Made by a program: the position numbers and the translations under genes
Notes under the pieces: model-generated
What the model saw: the letters and a program-made list of their open reading frames with translations, nothing else
Databases searched by the model: none
What the model was told of the DNA's origin: nothing
From: Lonicera japonica
Taxonomy: Eukaryota; Streptophyta; Magnoliopsida; Dipsacales; Caprifoliaceae
DNA length: 64,000 nucleotides
Direction: 5' to 3'
Assembly: GCA_021464415.1 (NCBI GenBank)
Contig: CM038464.1
Coordinates: 56,781,328-56,845,327 of the forward strand
Shown here: piece by piece, positions 57,301 through 64,000 of the stretch
How the letters are laid out: every line of letters begins with the position of its first letter
Numbering within the stretch: position 1 is the stretch's first letter

Positions 57301-60300
57301 GGAGATGTTAGCCGAATGAAAAGTGCCGTATTTGCCGATAGTTCATTAAACGGATGGTTTATAAAAGAGGGTGAAGACTTTCCTTACTGCGGGTTTCAGG
57401 AACCATGGGTAAATGAAGAGAGGAAAAGACAACCGGGATTAGAAATTTTCTTTGAAGGAGACTTATATATCAGTGAAGGATTTACTCACACCTTCTCATC
57501 TCGGTTAAAGATTACCCGGCCACCTGTCGAGCCACTGGAAGAGGAAGATATGCTGGGTAATATGTTTGAGGTCATGGCAATTGAGGAAGATTACCTTGGG
57601 GATCCTGTGCATCTTATACGCCCTATCGAAGGAACGAAGAAGCAGAGAGAGAGAAATATTGATAGAAATGTACGAAATTTAGAATGTATGCTATCTGTGC
57701 AAAGTGATGTTTCTATCAATAAAATTACCAATCTTTTCCCTTACTTTGATTCTTGTGATGTTGAGATTATGAATGAAAATTTGAATGATGAGCAGCGAAT
57801 ACAACCCATTGAAGGAGACACGGTCACAATAAATCTGGGAACAACCGATGATATAAAAGAAATAAAAATTGGGGCCGAATTAAGCCATGATGAAAAAACA
57901 GACTTAGAAAATTTGTTGAAAGAGTTTGTTACTGTTTTCGCTTGGTCATATGCTGATATGCCGGGTTTAGATGCCACTATTGTGATGCATGAAATACACA
58001 CTAAACCCGAATGCAAACCTGTCAAGCAAAAGTTAAGAAAACTAGTACCTGAATGGTCACTCAAGGTGAAGGAAGAAGTCACAAAGCAATTGGATGTCGG
58101 ATTCATACGGGTTGTTGAATACCCTACTTGGTTGGCCAATATAGTGCCGGTGCCAAAAGCCAATGGCAAAGTACGGGTTTGTGTTGATTATCGCAATTTA
58201 AATGCTGCATGTCCAAAAGATGATTTTCCACTGCCAAACATTGATCTCATTGTCGACAACACTGCAAATCATGCTTTAAAATCATTCGTCGATGGATTTG
58301 CTGGGTATAATCAGATCAAAATGCATCCTGATCATCAGGAAAAGACAGCCTTTATCACACCATGGGGTACTTATTGTTACACCGTCATGCCATTTGGGTT
58401 GAAAAATGCCGGGGCCACATATCAGAGAGCCGCAACTACTCTATTTCATGATCTGATTCATAAGGAAGTAGAAGTGTATGTCGACGACATGATCATCAAA
58501 TCATTAGACCGGGCAAGTCATGTGGAAACTCTTCGTATTTTCTTTGAACGGCTTATGCAATTTCAGATGCGTTTGAATCCTCAGAAATGTGTATTCGGGG
58601 TCACCAAAGGCAAGATGCTGGGGTATATAGTCAGCAGAAAGGGAATCGAGGTTGATCCGGCAAAGGTTAAGGCTATTCAAGAAATGCCAATCCCTAAAAC
58701 TGAAAGGGAAATTCGGGGTTTCCTCGGGAGGTTACAGTTCATCAGCAGATTTATTTCACAATTGACTCGAACATGTGAACCAATTTTTAAGCTACTCCAA
58801 AAGAGTTCGGATGGGCAGTGGAATGAGCAATGCCAGGAAGCGTTCAATAAGATCAAGCAATATTTGTCTAATCCGCCAGTCTTAGCACCTCCCCAAGTAG
58901 GCATTCCATTGATACTATACATGTCGGTCAATGACTCCTCAGTTGGAGCAATGTTGGCACAGCATTTGTTGAAAACAAGAATTGAGCAGGCAATATATTA
59001 CCTCAGTAAAAAGCTTTCTCTGGGAGAACAAAATTATACAGCTTTAGAGAAATCATGTGCTGCGTTAGTTTGGGCTACCCAGAAGTTGCGACATTATATG
59101 TTGATATTTTTCGTGATCTTGATCTCTCGTCTAGATCCCTTGCGGTACTTGTTCGAAAAGCCGATGTTGAATAATCGAATGGCTAAATGGATGTTCCTGC
59201 TTTCAGAATTCGACATTTCTTATGTCACTCAAAAAGCCGTCAAAGGGCAAGTCATAGCAGATCACTTAGCAGGCAATCCAATCATTGATGCCGAGCTACA
59301 GGACTTCGAATTTCCCGATGAAAGTATCATGGAGATTACCAAAGACGATGAATGGAAAATGTATTTTGATGGGGCTTGTAATCGGAATGGGAACGGAATT
59401 GGGATCCTGTTAATTTCGCCAGATCAGACACATGCACCTATGTCTTTTCGATTAGAATTTCCCTGTACCAACAATATCGCGGAATACGAAGCTTGTATTG
59501 TCGGGTTAGAAATTGCTTTGCAGAAAGGGGTTCGTAAAATTCAGGTGTTTGGGGATTCCGCTCTCATTATTCATCAGATCTTGAAAAAATGGAAGATCAA
59601 AGAAGAAAAACTTGTGCCCTTCTTAACCCAACTCGAAGAAACTTCTGAGAAATTTGAGTGCATTGAATTCTTCTACATCCCGAGAACACAGAACAATTTT
59701 GCTGATGCCTTAGCTACTCTGGCCTCGATGATTGAAATTCCGGGGGAGAAAGAAGAAATTCAGATTCAGATTCAAAGGCGAATAAATCCGGTATTTTGCC
59801 TATCACTCGATGTTGAACGTGGAAATAAGATCGATCAGAAGGTTTGGTACTACGATATCTGGAAATTACTCAAGCATAATGAATACCCATCACATGCTGA
59901 CAAAACCACTCGGGTCACGCTTCGCCGCCTCGCATCCCGGTTTATCATTTGTGCCGGAAAACTATACCGAAGAAATGATGACGGTATACACCTTCAATGC
60001 CTCGATGAAGAAAAGTCCCGAGCAATGATGGAACAAATCCACAGTGGAGAGTGTGGCCCACATATGAGCGGTCATACATTGGCACGAAAGATAGTTCGTC
60101 AAGGGTATTACTGGTTAACGATGCAAAAAGATTGTTTTGAATACGTCAAAGGGTGTCACCAATGTCAAATATACGCCAAGGCACAGAAGCTCCCTCCAAA
60201 AGAATTATACCCTATGACATCTCCTTGGCCGTTTTCCATCTGGGGTATTGACATAATCGGTAAGATCTCGCCAAAAGGAAGTAATGGGCATGAGTACATC

Positions 60301-61089
60301 TTAGTAGCTATCGACTATTTCACCAAATGGGTTGAGGCCGAGTCCTACAAGGAGTTGAATGCCCGAAAGGTGGCACGATTCATCCGACACAACATCATAT
60401 GCCGATACAGGGTACCGCATGAGATAATATCCGATAATGGTACGCATTTTGAAGGCGCAGCCAACGAAATCATGGAAGAATACGGAATCAGACGCCACAA
60501 ATCCTCACCATACCGCCCACAAACTAATGGGGCCGTAGAAGCTGCTAATAAGAATTTGAAGAATATCATTAGCAAAATGGTTAAATCCGGTAGAGATTGG
60601 CCCAAAAAGCTCCCGTACGCACTTTGGGGATATCGAACTACTGAGAGAGTTTCTACGGGATCAACGCCTTTTTCACTTACATATGGCATGGAAGCGGTTT
60701 TACCAGTGGAAACGGAAATACCTTCTTTACGGGTTATCCTGGAAAATCAAGTCACTGAGAATGATTGGGTAAAGGCTCGGTATGAAGAGTTGGCAATGAT
60801 TGATGAAAACCGATTGAGGGCTTCATATCAACATCAAGGATATCAAAAACGTGTTGCCAAAGCCTTTAATAAAAAAATCCGAGACAGAAGCATCATAGTT
60901 GGGGACTTAGTCCTCAAAGAAATTCGTGAACCAGCCCGAGACCCAAGAGGAAAATTCTCGCCAAAGTGGACAGGCCCTTACATTGTTACTAAAATCCTAT
61001 CCGGGGGTGCCGTTCTCCTTACCGACATTGATGGCCAAGAGTTAAACTTACCAGTCAACCTCGACCGATTGAAGAAATACTATCAGTAA
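54328..61089 (+). CDS. gag-pol polyprotein of Tat-lineage Ty3/gypsy element B
   Basis: One open frame of 2,253 codons with no lesions. In order: proline-rich N-terminus, retrotransposon Gag (about 200-290), zinc-knuckle-like CEYHQGFGHTTNSC (about 438), two G-patch-like segments (about 568-610 and 956-995), and an aspartic protease with active-site DNGS (Asp791, where DTG/DSG is usual). Then reverse transcriptase with YVDD at 1384-1387, the RT-linked RNase H and connection, and a second archaeal-type RNase H (Asp1681, Glu1719, Asp1743), a Tat-lineage hallmark. Last are the HHCC zinc region, integrase core D1975, D2036, E2071 (35 residues between the last two) and the terminal GPY-type KWTGPYIV. 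It acts in cytoplasmic particles and at nuclear integration. Gag and Pol are fused in frame, so their ratio must be set by processing or splicing. Probably still coding-competent. Confidence 0.93.
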   Translation: MYRMLMNLNQSMTMLLSDNKNTRAKLDELAKGRMTESPRETPVILPPPPPLSVHTEVPPPYEQLNQPKPMPDPVGNWLQQDLTNQAPPQMQPIHEPYHDPYYDPMRRPMSIQGEGPTPIETHRGDRDLSELKEQLKALTQKVAESSNDLTQMQSYNLYPEARYPVGFKMPSIPKFTGTTPPELHLKSYVRSMRIYDLGEAELANSFHLTLAGPAQSWFLNLEKHRVRSWSAIVQEFVSQYKTNEELKVTRKHLEMAKQKENESISEFVTRWSELAAQMVERLDEEEQLGMIVKNLKPDIQTQMGHQFFGRFKALLHVGNGIEEELAKQAEIKKSASQYKKTSTSAINQVTSSGSYGRGYSGNPFGQNSVKNIGDLGYRNNNNSNLRTFDQNRSRDRHFSQLPGPLGKVFEQLKEAGIMYPMNPRPLPQQIPPHWNMNEHCEYHQGFGHTTNSCMALRHTIQNLIDSKRIPDPSAPNVARNPLPNHRINAIEEDSDLPDPVLLIKPAGNMENAEVWKFSCPKPSPTVIQYTPPRSQKSVEEVEDETLLGLSVDETCTMQSQEMVSPKVMGWMKQMQFMPGFGLGKQNQGIAHFPQFKGNPRRQGLGYNQGKTIKKDTHPRKNCSQINMIAFDWNTVSQVNEGPPSTPVETPKGASDPVATWVQQLTRSGRVYQPPKTKQPIDVALPNEHAKNPEEGRVVEQLKKTQAQISIWGLLVACKPHRMALMRMLDESVVPLEATPNELTAMIASMGVQKQVLGFSDEDLSPLGRDHNQALHITVVAYGMSIPYVLVDNGSTINVCPLKTAVRLGIDLTAMEESPVTVRAYDNTKREVLGSVMLSMQIGPASFTTEFQVIDIPSSFNLLLGRVWLHEVGALPSSLHQKMKIPFNGDIIIIKGDPERAIVPKNSPVLGIGSQDVQLGGFSYEPKVQTLTTQIVNYLPPDDMSTMNTQVIKMMRKMEFLPGIGLGKYQAGIAQMIEPFQQPSPLAGLGYVGDVSRMKSAVFADSSLNGWFIKEGEDFPYCGFQEPWVNEERKRQPGLEIFFEGDLYISEGFTHTFSSRLKITRPPVEPLEEEDMLGNMFEVMAIEEDYLGDPVHLIRPIEGTKKQRERNIDRNVRNLECMLSVQSDVSINKITNLFPYFDSCDVEIMNENLNDEQRIQPIEGDTVTINLGTTDDIKEIKIGAELSHDEKTDLENLLKEFVTVFAWSYADMPGLDATIVMHEIHTKPECKPVKQKLRKLVPEWSLKVKEEVTKQLDVGFIRVVEYPTWLANIVPVPKANGKVRVCVDYRNLNAACPKDDFPLPNIDLIVDNTANHALKSFVDGFAGYNQIKMHPDHQEKTAFITPWGTYCYTVMPFGLKNAGATYQRAATTLFHDLIHKEVEVYVDDMIIKSLDRASHVETLRIFFERLMQFQMRLNPQKCVFGVTKGKMLGYIVSRKGIEVDPAKVKAIQEMPIPKTEREIRGFLGRLQFISRFISQLTRTCEPIFKLLQKSSDGQWNEQCQEAFNKIKQYLSNPPVLAPPQVGIPLILYMSVNDSSVGAMLAQHLLKTRIEQAIYYLSKKLSLGEQNYTALEKSCAALVWATQKLRHYMLIFFVILISRLDPLRYLFEKPMLNNRMAKWMFLLSEFDISYVTQKAVKGQVIADHLAGNPIIDAELQDFEFPDESIMEITKDDEWKMYFDGACNRNGNGIGILLISPDQTHAPMSFRLEFPCTNNIAEYEACIVGLEIALQKGVRKIQVFGDSALIIHQILKKWKIKEEKLVPFLTQLEETSEKFECIEFFYIPRTQNNFADALATLASMIEIPGEKEEIQIQIQRRINPVFCLSLDVERGNKIDQKVWYYDIWKLLKHNEYPSHADKTTRVTLRRLASRFIICAGKLYRRNDDGIHLQCLDEEKSRAMMEQIHSGECGPHMSGHTLARKIVRQGYYWLTMQKDCFEYVKGCHQCQIYAKAQKLPPKELYPMTSPWPFSIWGIDIIGKISPKGSNGHEYILVAIDYFTKWVEAESYKELNARKVARFIRHNIICRYRVPHEIISDNGTHFEGAANEIMEEYGIRRHKSSPYRPQTNGAVEAANKNLKNIISKMVKSGRDWPKKLPYALWGYRTTERVSTGSTPFSLTYGMEAVLPVETEIPSLRVILENQVTENDWVKARYEELAMIDENRLRASYQHQGYQKRVAKAFNKKIRDRSIIVGDLVLKEIREPARDPRGKFSPKWTGPYIVTKILSGGAVLLTDIDGQELNLPVNLDRLKKYYQ

Positions 61090-61364
61090 AAAATTGTATC
61101 CATGAACTACGAAGACCTGAGCCCCGAAAAAAAAAAAAAAAAAAAAGGGGGAAACGTAGGCAACCTGAATATCAGGCCCGGTCTATTCATTGTAATAATA
61201 TTCATTCATTTGGACGCAAGAAGAAAGGCAGAAAGAGATTTTCCATACATCAAAAAGTTCTTTCGTACAAGATAACCTACATCAGTTCTTACATACTTTC
61301 CCTATATATTTTACCTACCTAATACCAGAAAGCTTTCATAAAGAAGCTGCCTACCACACCTAAC
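61090..61364 (+). other. post-pol block of B with long purine tract
   Basis: GAACTACGAAGACCTGAGCC (61104-61123), 20 adenines (61127-61146), five guanines, then ACGTAGGCAACCTG and CAGGCCCGGT. The same blocks lie after pol in A (reverse strand) and C, and a related GAACTACG..CGTAGGC pair precedes gag in B. A20G5 resembles a polypurine tract but lies at least 2.9 kb from any possible 3' LTR. This is the gap between convergent gag-pol and the DUF7745 gene. Confidence 0.65.
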
Positions 61365-62601
61365 CTAACCGTCATCAGCAGAATATAAGATCCTCTCTCG
61401 ATCCATGGTCTGATACGAAGCAAGCACTGTCTCATCAGTCACCGGCGAATCTGCAAACCGAAACCACCTCATCATCATAGGCTCATGCTCAATGGTCTGC
61501 CGAACTCGACTCCAAATATGCAGCACGATATCAGAACGGGTCACCTGGGTAATGCCAACCTCTCCTCCATGAAATCGCCGAACAAAGCGGGTAGACCAAA
61601 GACCTCGTAGGGTCGTCTCTAGTCTCGGGGTAATAGGAAGAGCGATCGAAGAAAAGTCTCTCAGCGGAAGGGGTATACTCAGGGGAACACCGAACTGCCT
61701 CGTCAGCCGTCCGGGGATGTAGAATGATGTCTCTCTCAAACCACGAAACCGAAGATAGTTCTGCCCACCCATACTCATGATCATGGTCCTCATACGCCAC
61801 CATGGAACCTCCCAACGAATCGAAGAAGAGGACTCAGAAAACCGAACAGCCCAATCATATGATGACAGACGATGAATCTGGGCGTAATCAGGACGCTGGA
61901 AGAAGTGCCGAGAATCCCAGGGAAGCCGAGTCTCCAGATACCGAAACCTCTCAGTAACCCACATGTACAGTAGATATGGGCTACCTCGAAAATGACTAAG
62001 TCGAGACTGAACCACGGCATCCAAACCATTCAGTGTCTCCGCCAGTAAGATGGGAGTCACCAAATGGCCGCGTCTAGCCTCAGATACAACTCGGATAATC
62101 AGAGGGTCTACCAGAATAGCATCATCGGTAACCAAGAGCATCTGAGAAAAAGCAAAAAATCATACAAGCAGAAGTCCGACCTGAATAATAAGCCGGGTCG
62201 TCGCCATGATGAAGGAAAAAGTCTGCCAAGTGACGCAGATGGAGTCGACCGTCGACTATCATAGGCCGGCACTCACTCTCCCGCAGACCCAGAAACTCCG
62301 CCAGCATAACACGAGGACTCCTAGCATCTCGCAAGGAGGCCAGTGGCCATAAAACATCCTGCCGCATCAATAGTGTGAACTCCTCAATCGTCGGACACAA
62401 CTCGTCTAAACCGATGTGGAAACAGTGGTCCTCAGGATCCCAGAACTCAGCAATACCAAGCAAAAAAGAAAAATTGATATCATGAGAACACCAGCGATGA
62501 AGGTGGCTCAGATCGCCCCAGTTGAGACCATAGTCGGCCTCAGCCATAGACACGAAATCAGACAAAAGGGAGAAAGAAGCGTGGGTATGAAAGGTAGACA
62601 T
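61365..62601 (-). pseudogene. DUF7745-type gene carried antisense in element B (one frameshift)
   Basis: Single exon on the minus strand from ATG at 62601 to TAG at 61367-61365. It contains FWDPEDHCFHIGLDELCPTI followed by EEFTLLMRQD, LAETLNGLD and a C-terminal WFRFADSPVTDE, matching A's copy along the whole length without gaps. The only break is a two-base loss (62143-62146 area), where A reads GATATG and B reads GATG. TATA and a palindrome array lie upstream. It faces gag-pol tail to tail, 275 bp away. Molecular function unknown. A single small lesion in an otherwise clean frame suggests very recent loss. Confidence 0.78.
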
Positions 62602-62673
62602 GGTAATAGAGAAAGAAGAGGCTATAGGGTGAATAGTGACTTTGATGATGGAAAAAAGGACAAATTCGCGCTC

Positions 62674-62796
62674 TATTTATAGTATAACTGCACATGCCAA
62701 CCGCACGGTTGGGCCCCAACCGTACGACTGGCTGGCTAACCGTGCGGCTGGCTCCCAACCGTACGGCTACCCCGTGCGGGTGGGGCGTGCGGTTGG
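62674..62796 (-). promoter_or_regulatory. promoter of antisense DUF7745 gene (B)
   Basis: Minus-strand TATA (CTATAAATA, 62682-62674) with upstream CCAACCGCACGGTTGG (62697-62712), CCAACCGTACGACTGG (62716-62731), TAACCGTGCGGCTGG (62737-62751), CCAACCGTACGGCTA (62755-62769) and two partial copies up to 62796. It is the same motif family as in B's LTR promoter and differs from the motif used in A. The ATG is at 62601. Confidence 0.8.
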
Positions 62797-63293
62797 CTCT
62801 CCCCCTTTGGTTAAAATCTTCAATTTTTCAAATCTTCTTTACAATACATCATGACACGAATATTGCCAAACTTTGTTCAGGAAGAACGATCCATCATAGC
62901 ATGCATATAGATTTGATAATTACTTGCCAACATATGTACTTAACCATTTTTCGCAACTTAACTGTATCACATTCTTTCAACGCGTGCCGTTAAACTCTTG
63001 TATAATTAAATAAGTAATAATTCCGCCACCACATAATCATTTTTCAATTGCACTCACAAATAACATTTACATCACGTCACACACAAACATATTTTCAAAA
63101 TAAACATAAATATTTTATTCATAAATTAAAACCGAACACATCGATAAACCAACATTTTTCTTAACAAATAAACATATTTAAATTAACCACTAAATTAAAA
63201 TAAGTTTTTTCTAAAAATAAAATACACCTAAGTTAACTACTTAATTTAAAATGTTTCTCTCAAGCAAAACAAAACGCCGAGCCATCAGAACCA
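62797..63293. other. AT-rich spacer between the two antisense genes of B
   Basis: AT-rich sequence (mainly 62820-63240) separating the PMD gene end from the DUF7745 promoter. It corresponds to the 50059-50382 gap in A. Nothing recognised. Confidence 0.5.
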
Positions 63294-64000
63294 TCAACGC
63301 TGAGGAGAAGGGGGAGGATCCATCGTCCGCGGGCGCTTCGCTTCTGTCTCTCCAGCACCCTCCGCTGGACTCTCTGAAACCGTGCGACCTGCGCCCTGAT
63401 GAGAAGGAGCAAGCCGGGAGGTGCGCCTCGACTGCTGGACCGACTGAGAAGGAACCGCCGATCGGGACCGCGAACGTGACGGATGGTAGGTAGCAGTCGT
63501 ATCGCCCGCCAAGCGTCTGCTGTACCGCCCCATGTACTCCACCGGGAAAGGAGCCGCAAATGTCAGCAGTCCGTACATGTTGAAGTAGCTCTTCAGCAGC
63601 TCAGCTACCTCGCGAAGTAGGAACGAGCCCCTCTGTCAAAACCAAAATTACCAATCAGTAACATTCATAAATCACATATACTCAACTGTTTAAAAAAGAA
63701 ACCTTACCTCCTCGCCCGAGACGTGTGCTAAGGCCCCCACCCGCTCATCGCCCTCAGGTATGTCAGGGATCCGGTATTGCTTGGGTAGGCCGAAATTCAA
63801 GTTGGGGATATCCCGAGGGTACTCCGGGATCGAGTACGACGCCAACGCCCCACCCTCCGGAGCCTGTGACGGACCAGCTCCGCCAACGCCGCCTACCGGG
63901 GGTATGTCCTCCCCGGTGTCCTCTCCCGTCTCCGACTCGGGCGCCACCGCCTTCCCCTTCCCTTTGTCGCCACCTTCACCCACCGGAGTCTGGCCTATGC
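63294..64000 (-). CDS. PMD-type gene carried antisense in element B, C-terminal part
   Basis: Two minus-strand exons: one from beyond the window edge to 63708 (donor GAG|gtaagg) and one at 63632-63294 (acceptor ttgacag, stop at 63296-63294), joined in phase across a 75-bp intron. The first reads YSIPEYPRDIPNLNFGLPKQ and ends in an acidic stretch before the donor, matching the position of A's YTVPEYPLPEDTFDYLGG..DDE. The second exon is Arg/Ser-rich and ends with a basic AKRPRTMD tail, like A's KRARID. No stops in the visible part, in contrast to A and C. The PMD fold itself should lie beyond 64000. Confidence 0.65.

Larger units (their letters stand above)
53521..64000 (+). mobile_element. Tat-lineage Ty3/gypsy element B (5' part, runs out of window)
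   Basis: Plus-strand element inserted in A's pol at 53520/53521. Order: 5' LTR starting TGTGAACACCCCAATCC, leader, intact gag-pol (54328-61089), post-pol block with a long purine tract, antisense DUF7745 gene (62601-61365) and antisense PMD gene (from 63294 past 64000). The 3' LTR and right target duplication are outside. Layout equals A's, but LTR, promoter motif and leader are diverged, so B is a second family. An uninterrupted gag-pol and high domain integrity suggest a young insertion. Confidence 0.85.

Overview
The window is nuclear DNA from a flowering plant, most likely a eudicot. It is AT-rich, with GT..AG introns, a Stowaway-type MITE, Copia and Athila remnants, a Mutator-like element with a perfect 9-bp target duplication, and Ty3/gypsy Tat-lineage retrotransposons. 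I see no rRNA, tRNA, CRISPR array or prokaryotic gene organisation. The species cannot be named from sequence alone.

Left part (1-18,000): a decayed B3 (REM-like) transcription-factor gene on the minus strand, then mostly repeats: hAT-like MITEs, a 1.33-kb solo LTR with GTAAC duplications, a MULE-derived PB1-like reading frame beside a ~580-bp palindrome, a probable Helitron, AT-rich tandem repeats, and several MITEs. Middle (18,000-27,600): the only convincing host gene, a nine-exon Deg/HtrA-like protein of 441 residues that has lost all three catalytic-triad positions. Its introns hold a Mutator-like element, a MITE and possible LINE debris. A small unidentified minus-strand gene (29,034-30,699) has an LTR fragment in its intron.

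Right part (32,000-64,000): Tat-lineage retrotransposons. A degraded copy C (32,060-38,911, plus strand) keeps a gag piece, an antisense plant-mobile-domain (PMD) gene piece and a 3' LTR, and holds a truncated Athila. Element A (minus strand, 3' LTR at 42,526-44,203) landed in a decayed Copia gag. Element B (plus strand, from 53,521) landed in the RNase H region of A's pol. B has an uninterrupted 2,253-codon gag-pol.

The most interesting feature is a shared layout. Downstream of pol, on the opposite strand, A and B each carry two extra genes: a DUF7745-type gene and an intron-containing PMD-like gene. Each visible promoter (LTR, antisense PMD, antisense DUF7745) has a TATA box preceded by an array of a family-specific CpG-containing palindrome: TTGTCGCGCGACAA in A and C, and CCAACCGTACGGTTGG-like in B. 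The proteins are conserved between families (both DUF7745 genes have the same net length) but the motif is completely different. This looks like a self-regulatory, possibly anti-silencing, circuit in which an element-encoded protein and its DNA sites co-evolve. Antisense extra ORFs in Tat elements are known in general; the shared palindrome promoter code is what I would follow up.
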